A DNA stretch of 64,000 nucleotides from assembly GCF_040869045.1 (NCBI RefSeq), contig NC_090319.1, forward strand, positions 47,030,779 through 47,094,778. Reading direction: 5' to 3'. This DNA comes from Eurosta solidaginis. Taxonomy: Eukaryota > Arthropoda > Insecta > Diptera > Tephritidae. The translations under genes and the position numbers were made by a program. Each line of letters starts with the position of its first letter. Position 1 is the first letter of the stretch. This document shows, piece by piece, positions 10,172 through 21,790 of this stretch. A model generated the notes under the pieces. It saw only the letters and a list, made by a program, of their open reading frames with translations, did not search any database and was not told where the DNA came from.

Positions 10172-10420
10172 AGCGAGGGTCGCCCCTTGGCAGTATTAGA
10201 CAAGCACCTCGAGTGTATTTCTGCAATGAAACGCTTCTCAGTGAGAACTCATCTGCTTGACATACGCCGTTTGGATTCGATTTAAAACAAGTAGGTCCAT
10301 TCCCGCTAGTTTGTAGGAAACATTTAAAGGAGAACGACGCAAATTAGAAGAGAAGCTCGGCCAAAAATCTCTTCTCGGATGCTATCGCGTCTTACAATTA
10401 TTTTTTATTTATTTTAAATG
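10172..10420 (+). mobile_element. tRNA-derived SINE, 5'-truncated copy
   Basis: Contains the SINE body blocks 'gggtcgccccttggcagt', 'gtgtatttctgcaatgaaa', 'ctcagtgagaactcatctg' and 'acaagtaggtccattcccg', and the 3' end 'tcgcgtcttacaatta' with an A/T-rich tail. The tRNA-like head present at 37613 and 44540 is absent here. Confidence 0.75.
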
Positions 10421-10439
10421 ATGCGCTTCCACGCTAATT

Positions 10440-10625
10440 TTCCATATTTTAAAATGTGTCTCATTCCCGTCATAAAGTCCACCAACGTTACAAGTTTTAT
10501 TAACACGTCGTTCGATGGCTTTATATTATTCAGTTTTTCATATTTCCAAATTTTCAATATTGAAAATTCGGTAGTGATTATCGTTTGATTTCGCTCTTTT
10601 TGGGTGGAGATAAGTCAGTGTGCCC
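10440..10625 (-). mobile_element. decayed fragment of family A
   Basis: Blocks such as 'tttcatatttccaaattttc', 'caatattgaaaattcgg' and 'tcgtttgatttcgctc' align loosely with the 'tttcgatatcgaaaaagtgg' module of family A in minus orientation. No ends are preserved. Confidence 0.4.
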
Positions 10626-11075
10626 ACCATACCATTGCGATTAAACCTTGTAAATCTATTCAAATCATTTCTCCTGGTAGTGAGACTTGCGATCCCGCAC
10701 ACCTGCCATAGTTAATCTACTGACAAACATACTCGACCAACGCTTCATAGGACTCAGGGGGCTGCTAGGCGCAAAAAAATGCTTTATAGCTTCAGACCTT
10801 CTGTAACCCAACCGTAACCCATCCGACGATAATGCTGTTACAAATATAAATGTGTTATGAAACATATTTAGATCCCAAGTTTCCCATGGTGGTAGAGGAT
10901 AGGTATTAGATCGGTATTGCCTCGTTAGTTCAGTGTTCCCGGGATAGTCGAAAATGAACCTTAATTGTGTTTTTTACCGGAACATACCGTTCCTATATCC
11001 GACAAAATACCATCAACAAAGATAACGCTCCATTCATTGTTTCATTTTAACAACAACAGCTACAAACAAAGCTTG
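10626..11075 (+). mobile_element. possible decayed 3' end of a (CAA)-tailed retroelement
   Basis: The stretch 10970-11075 reads 'taccggaacataccgttcct' ... 'aacaacaacagctacaaac', resembling the end of the (CAA)n-tailed family. The preceding 300 bp are not recognised. Confidence 0.35.
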
Positions 11076-11204
11076 TTCTTGTTGTTGCATACATTATTTC
11101 AAATTTTCTTCCGCTTTGTATATTTATCCTTTCAAAGACATCGTTTTTTGTATAACTGCTTGTATGAAAGCTACGAATCTATTTCTTTATGATATATATT
11201 GCAA

Positions 11205-11695
11205 CGATTTTCCGTCATCCCTCTTCAAATTTAGTTTCGACACAACCCGGTTTCAGCGTTGCGCCATTATAAGTGTGATTTTCGTTCTGATCTGTTGCTG
11301 TTGTTTGTCTTGTATTTATAGTTCGTAGGTACATGACCAGGTTTTGTCAAAATTTATGCTTGTGTATATTTAGTTATGTGTATGTGCTGTGTGTTCATTC
11401 ATAAACGAGGGCGGCTTTTACTGATCGATTTGCGTGGCTGAATGAGATAGGTTAAAGTCAGTACTTCTAGTCGTTTGACCTTCCTTGTGGGTTTGTGGGT
11501 TTGTTGCTTTGGTGCGTTAATTGTTTTGTGTTTATTTTTTGTTGTGTGTTTTTCTGTTGTACATGTGTGATTACTTTGTTTCTTGAAACAAATTTTAAAA
11601 TCTCAAATATTGTGTCAGAAATTGTGTTTACCTGTTCGTTTATTATTCTACCGTCGAATGTTTTCTGTTTGTATATTTCCATGTTTTCATGTTTT
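11205..11695 (-). pseudogene. Penelope-like element, C-terminal and 3' end
   Basis: On the minus strand the frame from 11682 contains 'TFDGRIINEQVNTISDTIFE' and 'ILKFVSRNKVITHVQQ'. This corresponds to the sequence following the GIY-YIG domain in the copy at 46200-46890 (nucleotide block acaatatttgag...aaatttgttt). The 3' part shares the 'gaacgaaaatc' and 'gatgacgg' blocks with that copy. The endonuclease core itself is missing. Confidence 0.65.
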
Positions 11696-11699
11696 CGAG

Positions 11700-12556
11700 T
11701 ACGTTGAGACGGCGGCCTTTTGCTTGTATGTGAAGCACCCTAACTGTTTTATTGATGTTTGCTGGGGAACATTAATTTTCGACCATGTGATTCACTATTT
11801 TCGTTATTTGGTATGTTCTTAATAAAAATTTCATTTCGCGAGTATGAGCATGGTTAAATAATTCAACAAATTCAAGAAAATACAAAATGACTTTGATATC
11901 ATTTAATTAAATTCTTTCTGAACACTTTTGAACACTTTAAATACTCATTTTAAAATATATTCATTTAATGAGCAGCAAAAGTTAACTTTTACCTGAATAA
12001 CAAAACTAAATGATTCTGCTTCTATTTTATGAGCCATTTTCTTTACTGGGTTTAATGCGCTAGCAGTCCACCACTTTTCACACTCATACAAATATATGAA
12101 TCCACGACCAATGCTTGATTTTATTTGTATAGCGAATTTCTTTGTTGTTGTGCTGTTGTTTATGGTGTTGTTGCTTTTCGTCACCATCATTGCCGTCATC
12201 AACGCTAGCCCTCCATCATTGCCAAACTGGCGCCTGCTTAGAGCAAAAGCATCGGATATTTTCACATTTCCCACTGGTTTTTTTGTTGTTTTTTTTTTCA
12301 TTCAAGTCGACTTATATTTTTATGAGTAGAAGGTCCCCACTGACTGCGCGTCGAGGCCAAGCTGTGTACTACTACAATAGGACATTTGCACTTTACACGG
12401 CAACGCAACACAAGTTAAATACCTCTCAGCAGACTATTTCATCCCTCCGCATTTGCTTACTAAAAACACGCAACCTTACTTACATTTCATTCATGCAACG
12501 TAGTAGATCTATAAGAGCTGTACGCTCGAAATTTACACAGGGATCGAAATTGTTAA
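11700..12556. other. apparently unique intron-like DNA
   Basis: Open frames at 11945-12301 (-) and 12142-12609 (+) overlap on opposite strands and rest on GTT/CAA-rich simple sequence; neither shows a domain. No mobile element ends seen. Confidence 0.45.
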
Positions 12557-13532
12557 TCTTAGTATATAAAAATCACGTGTCACAATCTTTGGCCGCGATG
12601 GACTCCTAAACTACTGAACCGATTTTGAATTTGTTTTGCACCCCGTGTGTAGTATGATCTAACTTGAAATATAGGATAGGCTATATCTCAGTTTATAGTC
12701 GCAATATTATTTTATTGCAAATTTTGTTATTTGTTTATACGTATAATAAAATTATTCATTTTAATATTATAGTGAAGTGTGAAAAATAAAAATCTATATA
12801 TAAAAAGAAAGACTAAAATTTGTGTTAGTTGGGCGCCGGTGATTGAAGAAATTCGTCTTTCGATTTTGTTCAAACTTTCACACAAGTAAACCCTACGTGG
12901 TAGTTACTACATAGGTTTGGTTGCGATCGACATACAGGGTCTCGAGATATAGGCCGAAACGTGGACCCGAGTACCCATAGAATGTGTTTATAGAATATGG
13001 ATAACAAATGAAAGCTGTTGATGAGTGCTTTAGTAGAGGGTAATTTTCATACCCCTGGGTGACTAGGGTCTGCATATATAGGCCGAAAGGTGGGCAGTGA
13101 ATGCCTAGATAGTGTTTATATAATATGGATATCAAATGAAAGCTATTGATGAGTGATTTAGTACAGAGTAATATAATATCCAGAGACGGAATGTGACTGG
13201 GATTAAGACTAGGACTGGGACTGACACTCGGAGTGGGACTGGGACTGGGACTGTAATAAAATACATACCACCCTCCGGGACAGGCAATAAGGGATGCAGA
13301 AAAATGAGAAAAAATTGAGAGAAGCGAAAAGAGAGAAAGAAAAGGAGATTGAGAAAGAGATAGAATGAGACGAAGATGGAGATAGATGAAGCGAAAAAGA
13401 CGGAGGGTGGAGTGAATAAAAAGATTAGGGAAAAGTGCAGAGGGATAGGGCAGAGTTAAACGGAAAAAGTTTATTAAAATGTATGCAGATATGCCAAATT
13501 TAGGGCAGAACAACGTCTGCCTGGTCTTCTAG
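12557..13532 (+). mobile_element. non-autonomous Helitron, copy H1
   Basis: Starts TC (12557-12558) after an A and ends CTAG (13529-13532) before a T, the A|T insertion signature of Helitrons. The 5' region has 'cacgtgtcacaatctttggc' and 'cgatggactcctaaacta', shared with H2 and H3. The 3' end forms a hairpin from 'ggcag ... ctgcc' about 7 nt before CTAG. The interior has two ~120-bp repeats and a GGGACT-type minisatellite. No Rep/helicase coding is present, so it depends on an autonomous element. Confidence 0.85.
13190..13253 (+). repeat. GGGACT-type minisatellite inside Helitron H1
   Basis: Imperfect hexamer repeats gggact/aggact. The complementary version lies in H2 at about 27020-27085. 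Confidence 0.7.
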
Positions 13533-13580
13533 TAATTTATGAAATATCTTTTCCACAAAAATGGTTAAGTTTATACTCAA

Positions 13581-16426
13581 CAAGTAAGGGAGGTTAAGTT
13601 CGGGTGTAACCGAACGTTACATACTCAGTTGAGAGCTATGGTGACAACATAAGGGAAAATAACCATGTAGGAAAATGAACCGAGAGAAACCCTGGAATTT
13701 GTATCAAATGAAAGGCATTAAAGAGTATTTTATGAGGGAGTGGGCCATAGTTCTATAGGTGTACGCCATTTAGGGATATAGCCATAAAGGTGGATCAGGG
13801 TTGACTCTAGAATGCGTTTGTACGATATGGGTATCAAATTAAAGGTATTAATGAGAGTTTTAAAAGGGAGTGGTGTGAAGGCGTTTTCCAGATATCGCCA
13901 TAAAAGTGGACCAGGGGTGACTCTAGAATGCGTTTGTACAATATGGGTATCAAAAGAAAGGTGTTAATTAGTATTTTAAAAGGGAGTGATCCTTAGTTCC
14001 ATAGGTGGACGCTGTTTCGAGATATCGCCATAAAGGTGGACCAGGGGTGACCCTAGAATTTGTGTGTACGATATGGGTATCAAATTAAAGGTATTAACGA
14101 GGGTTTTAAAAGGGAGTGGTGGTAGTTCCATAGGTGGACGCCGTTTCGAGATGTCGCCATAAAGGTGGACCAGGGGTGACCCGAGAATTTGTTTGCACGA
14201 TATGGGTATCAAATTAAAGGTATTAATGAGGGTTTTAAAAGGGAGTGGTGGTAGTTGTATGGGTGGTCGCCTTTTCGAGATATCGCCATAAAGGTGGACC
14301 AGGGGTGACCCTAGAATTTGTTTGTACAATATGGGTATCAAAAGAAAAGTGTTAATGATTATTTTAAAAGGGAGTAATCATTAGTTCCATAGGTGGACGC
14401 CGTTTCGAGATATCGCCATAAAGGTGGACCAGGGGTGACCCTAGAATTTGTTTTGTACAATATGGGCATCAAACGAAAGGTGTTAATGAGTATTTTAAAA
14501 GGGAGTGGGCCTTAGTTCTATAGGTGGACGCCTTTTCGAGGTATCGCAATAAAGGTGGACCAGGGGTGACCCGAGAATTTGTTTGCACGATATGGGTATC
14601 AAATTAAAGGTATTAATGAGCGGTTTTAAAAGGGAGTGGTGGTAGTTGTATAGGTGGTCGCCTTTTCGAGATATCGCCATAAAGGTGGACCAGGGGTGAC
14701 CCTAGAATTTGTTTGTACAATATGGGTATCAAAAGAAAAGTGTTAATGATTATTTTAAAAGGGAGTAATCATTAGTTCCATAGGTGGACGCCGTTTCGAG
14801 ATATCGCCATAAAGGTGGACCAGGGGTGACCCTAGAATTTGTTTTGTACAATATGGGCATCAAACGAAAGGTGTTAATGAGTATTTTAAAAGGGAGTGGG
14901 GCTTAGTTCTATAGGTGGACGCATTTTCGAGATATCGCCATAAAGGTGGACCAGGGGTGACTCTAGAATGAGTTTGTACGATATGGGTATCAAATTAAAG
15001 GTATTAATGAGAGTTTTAAAAGGGAGTGGTGTGAAGGCGTTTTCCAGATATCGCCCAAAATGTGGACCAGGGTGACCCAGAACATCATCTGTTGGATACC
15101 GCTAATTTATTTATATATGTAATACCTGCCAAGATTTTAAGGGTTTTTTATTTCGCACTGCAGAACTTTTTCATTTTTTTCTACTTAATATGGTAGGTGT
15201 CACAACCATTTTATAAAGTTTTTTCTAAAGTTATATTTCGCTTCAATAAAACAATCGAATTACCTTACCATGTTTCATTCCTTTTTTCGTATTTGGTATA
15301 GAATTATGGAATTTTTTCATTTTTCGTAATTTTCGATATCGAAAATTGGGCATGGTCATGGTCGGATTTCGTTCATTTTTCATACCAAGATAAAGTGAGT
15401 TCAAGTAAGCACGTGAACTAAGCTCATTAAATATATGTCGATTTTTGCTTAATTTATCGTGTTAAAGGCCATGCGGAAGGACAGACGGACGACTGTGTAT
15501 AAAAAATGGGCGTGGCATCAACCGATTTCGCCCATTTTCACAGAAAACAGTTAACGTCATAAAATCTATGCCCCTACTAAAGTTCAAAAGGATTGGTTAA
15601 TTTTTGTTCGACTTATGGCGTTAAAAGTATCCTAGACAAATTAAATGAAAAAGGGCGGAGCCACGCCCATTTTGAAATTTTCTGTTATTTTTGTATTTTG
15701 TTGCACCATATCATTACTGGAGTTGAATGTTGACATAATTTACTTATATACTGTAAAGATATTAAATTTTTTGTTAAAATTTTACTTAAAAAAAAATTTT
15801 TTTTTAAAAGTGGGCGTGGTCCTTCCCCAATTTTGCTAATTTTTATTAAGCGTACATATGGTAATGGGAGTAATGTTTCTGCCAAATTTGATCATGATAT
15901 CTTCAACGACTGCCAAATTACAGCTTGCAAAACTTTTAAATTACCTTCTTTTAAAAGTGGGCGGTGCCACGGCCATTGTCCAAAATTTTACTAATTTTCT
16001 ATTCTGCGTCATAAGTTCAACTCACCTACCAAGTTTCGTCGCTTTAGCTGTCTTTTGTAATGAATTATCGCACTTTTTCCGTTTTTCGAAATTTTCGATA
16101 TCGAAAAAGTGGGCGTGGTTATAGTCCGATATCGTTCATTTCAAATAGCGATCTGAGATGAGTGCCCAGGAATCTACATACCAAATTTCATCAAGATACC
16201 TCAAAATTTACTCAAGTTATCGTGTTAACGGACAGAAGGACGGACGGACTGACGGACGGATGGACGGACGGACGGACGTACGGGCACGGCTCAATCAAAT
16301 TTTTTTTCGATCCTGATTATTTTAATATATGGAAGTCTATATCTATCTAGATTCCTTTATATATGTACAACCAACCGTTATCCAATCAAACTTAATATAC
16401 TCTGTGAGCTCTGCTCAACTGAGTAT
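13581..16426 (-). mobile_element. family A element (DINE-1-related), copy A1
   Basis: In minus orientation it starts ATACTCAGTTGAG at 16426 and ends in the hairpin 'gttcggttacacccgaac' followed by 'CCTTACTTG' at 13581, bounded by T on both sides. The body carries repeated 'ccacgccc' boxes and a (GTCC)n run near 16220-16275. A satellite array then occupies 13690-15085. No protein-coding sequence is present. The ends have the same plan as the DINE-1-like elements at 58755-60344. Confidence 0.85.
13690..15085 (-). repeat. satellite array of about 11 units in copy A1
   Basis: Units of roughly 115-135 bp, each with 'gatatcgccataaaggtgg' (or close) and 'gatatgggtatcaaa'. The 'gtggaccag' anchor recurs at about 13785, 13903, 14034, 14165, 14293, 14423, 14555, 14685, 14815, 14944 and 15061. 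Three-unit blocks repeat at a 390-bp distance (see findings). Confidence 0.9.
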
Positions 16427-16439
16427 AAAAATCGGAGCT

Positions 16440-17395
16440 AGGTTAGGGAATTGCTCAAATTTCCGCGCATGTCCTCACAGTCTAACCTAACCTTCACTCC
16501 GCGAAATGTTTGTCCGTTGTGAATGCCCTCTGTGTGTTTTGGCGGCACATTTTTCGAATCAGATAACTTCTTAGTGGTCCTCAAAAACCAATTTACTTTC
16601 TGTGATAAACCTAGAAAGGAGTGGAATTTATACTTACCCAACCTCTCTCAGACCTTCGAAATACCGTGCACCAAGAAATCTGAGTCGTCCTGTTTGTAGG
16701 CCTTAACATCGGCAGACAAATTGATGAAATGACTCCTCTTCCGCCTCATCGTGGCAGCTTTTGCAAAGGTAGCTCCTTAGTATACGCCACTGTAGAAACA
16801 TTAGTGCATTAGCGAAATGCTGATTTATATATATTGATAAGAAAGGTAGTTGCCTGTCCATCCAAACATGGTCATAGGACCGTCGAGATCTCTCCTCGCT
16901 TTTCCTTAGGAAACCCATTTGTGGTCGTACGAGGCTGCCCGTATCGCTTAATCATAGTTTGGAACCTTTGCTGGCCATGATATTTGCAAATTCATTCCCC
17001 TCAATATCGCTGTGTCCTAGAATCCAGTAAAGGGAGAACTTTAGATGCCATTTGGATGCCAACGAGGCTAGCCACCTACGCACGATATACGACTTTAACA
17101 TGTTGAAGTCAAGTGCCTTTAAGGCGGCCTGACTCTAAACAAAGATAGTAGCATTGATGTTTGGGACCATACCATCCTGGAACCATAGAGCGAGTACGAT
17201 TGAATTACCTACAGATGATGTAAGTAGATTCCACCTTCCTTCAGTTCCCTTTTCCTCGATTGCGCCATCTGTGAAGACTGTTATGTCCCTACCACTATTT
17301 AGGCCTTCCTTCTGTTTCTTTTTAAAGGACGACTTATGTTCTGCATCTGGAAGTCAAAAACTTGGGTGGTTTGGTTGTTGACGGACGTAAGATTC
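16440..17395 (-). pseudogene. RNase H-bearing non-LTR retroelement, 3' part of ORF2
   Basis: Minus-strand reading gives 'VFTDGAIEEKGTEGRWN', then 'QSQAALKALDFNMLKSYIV', 'RRWLASLASKWHLKFSLYW' and 'ILGHSDIEGNEFANIMASKG'. These are the RNase H block with its acidic residues and the 'GHSDIEGNEFA' signature. Further on are 'MGFLRKSEERSRRSYDHVW', 'YLCKSCHDEAEEESFHQFV' (zinc knuckle) and 'KVNWFLRTTKKL'. Several frames are needed, so it is dead. The family is related to 24290-25600 and distinct from the 2140/60825 copies. I or LOA type; not resolved. Confidence 0.75.
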
Positions 17396-17670
17396 GTTGT
17401 GAATACATTTAACCGTTCCTTTGTCATGCTATTTTTTTTAGTCAAGTGCTCCTATTCAGTTGATTTTAACAAAAAAAGTATTCGGAAAGTAGCTGTTTTA
17501 ATTTAATTTTTGGTTTTTTGGTGTGAAAATGAAATGTATTAGAAAGAGTAAGCAACATTTCTCACAGTATAGGGCACCTTTAAGAATTTTCCCGCGCTTT
17601 CGATATATTCGACCGAAGAAGCAAACACAAGGAAAGAGATTGCAATGCAGGAAAAGGAGGTGAAAATCAA

Positions 17671-18060
17671 TTGTTGTTGTAGCGATAAGGACATCCTCCG
17701 AAGGCCTTGGGAGTGTTAACGATGCTCGTGGTCCTTTGCCGCATGCAGATCCGGTACGTTCCGGTACCAAGCCAGACCATCTCGGGAACGATTTGTTATG
17801 ACCACATGCGACCTTATGGGCCATCCCGTTCTCCCACCCCCTAGATCTATGAGGAGTTCGTGGTCGCAAGAGCGTCGGCTCTTAATGAAACAGGATTCGC
17901 CACTGGTATGTGATCTTGACAATTTGTTTGGATAACCAATATATTCCGCTGGCAACCTCTTGAAAGGGTTGCACTACACACCCCTTGAATCAATTTGGTA
18001 TTTTAGTCACCTCTTACGACAGGCATACCTGGCGCGGGTATATTCAAAGCCCCCTAGCCC
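17671..18060 (-). mobile_element. (CAA)n-tailed SINE-like retroelement, copy 2
   Basis: Seen on + as 'ttgttgttgtagcgataagg' (tail) through 'cagatccggtacgttccgg', 'ggattcgccactggtatgtg' and 'ttgaaagggttgcacta' to the 5' block 'tacgacaggcatacctgg'. Full-length by comparison with copy 3. Confidence 0.75.
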
Positions 18061-18083
18061 GTTCGGACAGTAAAAACTGTCCG

Positions 18084-18640
18084 TTCGTAAGTTCTTCGCA
18101 AAAGCAGAAGAAAAGGTTCAGACGGAATGAAGACGACGAATATCTGAAGCAATTTCCTGCTTTTAAGTAAAAAGGGGCATAGTTTTGGGGTCGAGTGTAA
18201 AACGAAATTATCAGTAAAGCTGCAAATTTGACCACTTTCTTGAGGATGACTAGCGTAACGAGCAGCGGAAATTGATCGTGGCGATCTTTTTGGATAGTTG
18301 TCTATGAAGTGGTCGCGATCAGAAGAAAGAGATTCGTGATCAAAACGGTGCAAAACAAGCGTAATGAACCACTTGTATCTCTAGACTGAGCGTGGTTTGA
18401 TAATGAAGCTGAGCTAAAGGCCAGCAGCAATGCCGTGCCTTGAAGTGGCTAGAGTAGGTTATTCCTTACCTCTAAGCATAGCGCAAGAAAGCATGTTAGT
18501 TGATTAACATAACGTTGATCTCCAAAAAGCCACGATACCGAACGCTTGTGGGCTAAAGTCTGAGAATACTTAGTTATTTCTTCTGCGCCAGAGCCCTTTA
18601 TATACGGACATATGTGGGGTTACAATGTGCCTGTTGTTAT
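18084..18640. other. no recognisable feature
   Basis: A 99-codon minus frame (18054-18353) has no recognised domain and starts inside the neighbouring element. Nothing else seen. Confidence 0.4.
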
Positions 18641-19040
18641 TTTTGTTATTGTTGTAGCGATAAGGACACTTTCCGAAGGCTTTGGGGAGTGTTATCGATG
18701 TTGATGGTTCGTTCCCGGATGCAGATCGGGTACGTTGCGGTAACAAGCAACATTAAGGTAGTAGCCCGACCATCTGGGGAACGATTTGGTATGACAACAT
18801 GAAAACTTCTAGGCCATACCACCCTCCCAACCCCTATATTCATAAGGAATTTGGGGTCACCAGAGCCTCGGCTATCAAAGAAGTAGGGGTTCGTTAATTG
18901 GAGAAGCTATATATTGCGCTGGCAATCCCTTGAAAGGGTTGCGCTAAACAACTTGAATAAATTTTGTATTTTAGTCGCCTCCTACTGCAGGCATACTTGC
19001 CGCGGCTATATTCTCAGCCCCCCTTACCCGCTGGGGTGCC
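18641..19040 (-). mobile_element. (CAA)n-tailed SINE-like retroelement, copy 3
   Basis: Same blocks as copy 2 in the same order: 'ttgttattgttgtagcgata', 'ccgaaggctttggggagtgt', 'gatttggtatgacaacatg', 'ttgaaagggttgcgctaaac', 'gtcgcctcctactgcagg'. The two copies lie in the same orientation about 580 bp apart. Confidence 0.75.
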
Positions 19041-19924
19041 TCGTGTCTCTGTCTGCGGAGGCTAGGTTTACAACCTCTACTAATATTTTAAATGAAATAA
19101 TTAAAATGTGTATTTCATATTTATTCCTCAAAAAACTTCTTTTAACTACCTTTAAGAAATATTTTTAGAGAAAGAGCTAGATTCCTTTACGTCCAGTTTT
19201 TATACAGATTATAAGTGGCGGAACTGTCCAAGATAAGGGTACTACATCTGTTCACACAAAGCGTTTCCGGTACTGACTTCCCTTATCGGAGGTCGTGCCT
19301 TCGATGTCCTATCAAGCGTTTCTACTGAAGTATAAAACATTATAAACAGTTTGAGAACTATGACCACTCATGTTTAGGCTATTGTCGCGCTAATGAAATG
19401 ATTGCAAGGGTTTACCTATTTTCATTTGGTCTGTGTATTATCATTCGCTTGCTGATCGCTGCTACAGTGGAGGTGTATGTAGTGGTGACCATATGAATGT
19501 GAGGTAGGACTGAAACACCGGAATTAAAACGCATAGGAAAAAGTAAGATACCTCCTTTCTTAGACCAAGCATAACAAACTCTAAAAATGCGTCGCCTAAA
19601 CAAGCTCTTTTCTTTTGAATCGTCCCTGCATTAAGTGCAGAAGATAAAATATAAATTAATATTTAATGCAGTAAAAACTGTAACAAAAGATTTATGATTC
19701 AAAACTAAATGTCTAACATTCTTGTCAAACTTTTAGATTTACTTATCAAGTATACATGGGTGTGAATAAATAAATTTTATAAACCATAAAATGTTTATCA
19801 TGCATTATTTTTGATGTTGCGTGTAGAAAACTTTTGAAAGTAGTATGGACATTTTTTCAAGCTTGCAATCCGTTTTCAAGGGAGAGAGAGAGAAGGAGAT
19901 AGATCTGTGTTTTTGTTCGCCGGA
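19041..19924. other. no recognisable gene
   Basis: AT-rich; no shared repeats or domains noted. Ends at the perfect hairpin. Confidence 0.4.
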
Positions 19925-19972
19925 CCAAAGAGGATAGATATATAACGTTTCTTATATATCTATCCTCTTTGG
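19925..19972. repeat. perfect 21-bp stem hairpin with 6-nt loop
   Basis: Left arm 19925-19945 (ccaaagaggatagatatata + a) is the exact reverse complement of right arm 19952-19972; the loop is cgtttc. The outer continuation is mismatched. No other copy was noticed in the window. Confidence 0.95.
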
Positions 19973-20227
19973 ACGGACTATGTGATTTCGTTGTGAAGAA
20001 CGTAAAGCTCATCATTAAATCTTCTTCTGTATTTGCGTACGCGTGGGGGTCCGAATATCTTTTATCTCGAAGACGCCTCACTTGACATTGTCTTGGTCCA
20101 TACCTCTGCACCATTTTTCAGGACGTATACGATAAGTGACTTGTAGACCACAATTTTTGTTTGCAGAGAGGACTGCCTCAGTTCAAAGTAGCATTTGCTG
20201 GCAGGAGTGATTTATCGCTGAATTTTT

Positions 20228-21460
20228 ATACTCAGCGTGCTTTGCACACAGAGCATATTAACTTTGATTGGTTGTACAGATATAAAGGAATCGAGATTCA
20301 TATAGACTTTCATATATCAAAATCATCAGTGTCGAAAACAAATTTGATTGCGCCATGTCCGCCCGTCCGTCTGTCCGTTAACAGGATAACTTGAGTAAAT
20401 ATTGAGATATCTTCACCAATTGGTATACGAACATATCTGGACACAGAATAGATTGGTATTGAAATTGAGCGAAATCGGATGATAACCACGCCCAATTTTT
20501 ATTTATATAACATTTGGAAAACACAAGAAACCTGATTATTTAGTAAATAAGACATCTATAATGATGAAATTTTACGTGTGGACTGATATTGAAACTCGTG
20601 ATAAAAATCTAAAAAAAATTTTTAAATGGGCGTGGCACTGCCCACTTGTGATAAAATCAATTTTACAAATATTATTAATCATAAATCAAAAACCGTTAAA
20701 CCTATTGTAACAGAATTCAGCAGAGAGGTTGCCTTTACTATAGCGAATGCTTTGAAGAAAAATTAATGAAATCGGTTAAGCACCACGCCCACTTTTATAT
20801 AAAAGATTTTTAAAAGGGTCGTGGATGAATAAAATTAGTTGTATCTTTGCAAAAAAGAGCTTTATATCAATGTTATTTCATTTCCCAAGTGGATTTATAA
20901 CAACAAATAGGAAAAACTTCAAATTTTAAAAAATCGGCATGGCACCGCCTTTCTATGACTAAGCAATTTTCTGTTTCGGGAGCCATAACTCAAAGAAAAA
21001 TTTACGAATCGTAATAAAATTGGGTACACAGATTTTCCCTATAGCAAGGAATATTTCTAGAGAAAATGAAGGATATCGATTAAAGAACACGCCCACTTTT
21101 ATATAAAAGATTTTTAAAAGGGTCGTAGACGAAAATAATAAGCTATACATTAGGGTAAAAGAGCTTTGTATCAATAGAATTTCACTTTCTAAATTGCATT
21201 ATAACATTAAATTGGAAAACACTAAAATTTTTGAAAATGGGTGTGGCACCGCGCCTTTTATGACTAAGCAATTTTCTATGTTTCGGGAGTCATAACTCGA
21301 AGAAAAATTAACGGATCGTAATAAAATTGGGTACACAAATTTTCCCTATAGTAGAAAATATTTCTAGAAAAATGGACGGGATCGGTTAAAGACCACGGCA
21401 AATTAGATATAAAACAAGTTTAAAAGGGTCGAAAACTAGAATAATAAGCTATAGCTTTAC
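20228..21460 (+). mobile_element. family A element, divergent subfamily, 3'-truncated copy A2
   Basis: Starts ATACTCAGCGTGCTTTG after a T run, then 'cagagcatattaactttgat'. The body has three modules with 'cacgcccacttttatataa' or its variant at about 20785, 21088 and 21393. The subfamily is shared with A7 (49005-50131). The end lacks the subterminal repeat and hairpin, breaking off in 'ataataagctatag'. Confidence 0.8.
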
Positions 21461-21790
21461 TTGTTTATACTGGCGTTGTTGTAAGCCTTGTAACGTATGT
21501 GGCGGGTCCCAAGCCTAGCGCACAACCCGCTCAGGGAGGATGAGACATTACAATATAATATTCCAATAACTTGATCCAGGACAGACGCCAATTTCCAGCT
21601 GCATCATATGGTGATTTGAGGCGCACCACGCTCTTAAACCGGAGCTACATATCACCTGTTTTGCACAAGGAGAGGCACTTAAAAATTCCATAAAAAAGAG
21701 CAAAAAGTTGTGATTTAGGGAACTGCTAAATAACGTCGACATTGACTGATAACTGGAGAAGCTATCTCTGGAGGCCAAAATAAAAGGAAG
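21461..21790. other. possible decayed R1 5' sequence
   Basis: Sits directly before the R1 open frame and may be degenerate R1 coding sequence, but I could not read a convincing protein in any frame. Confidence 0.35.

Noticed and set aside
12893..13513. 206-codon open frame on the minus strand
   Set aside because: It lies wholly inside Helitron H1, antisense to a purine-rich tract and a GGGACT minisatellite. The Ser/Pro/Leu-rich peptide is a by-product of simple sequence.
13976..14341. 121-codon repetitive frame on the minus strand
   Set aside because: Translation of satellite units in family A; the period of the peptide equals the DNA repeat.
13690..15085. Possible CRISPR-like array
   Set aside because: Repeats and spacing are satellite-like with no short constant repeat and variable spacer; the host is a fly.
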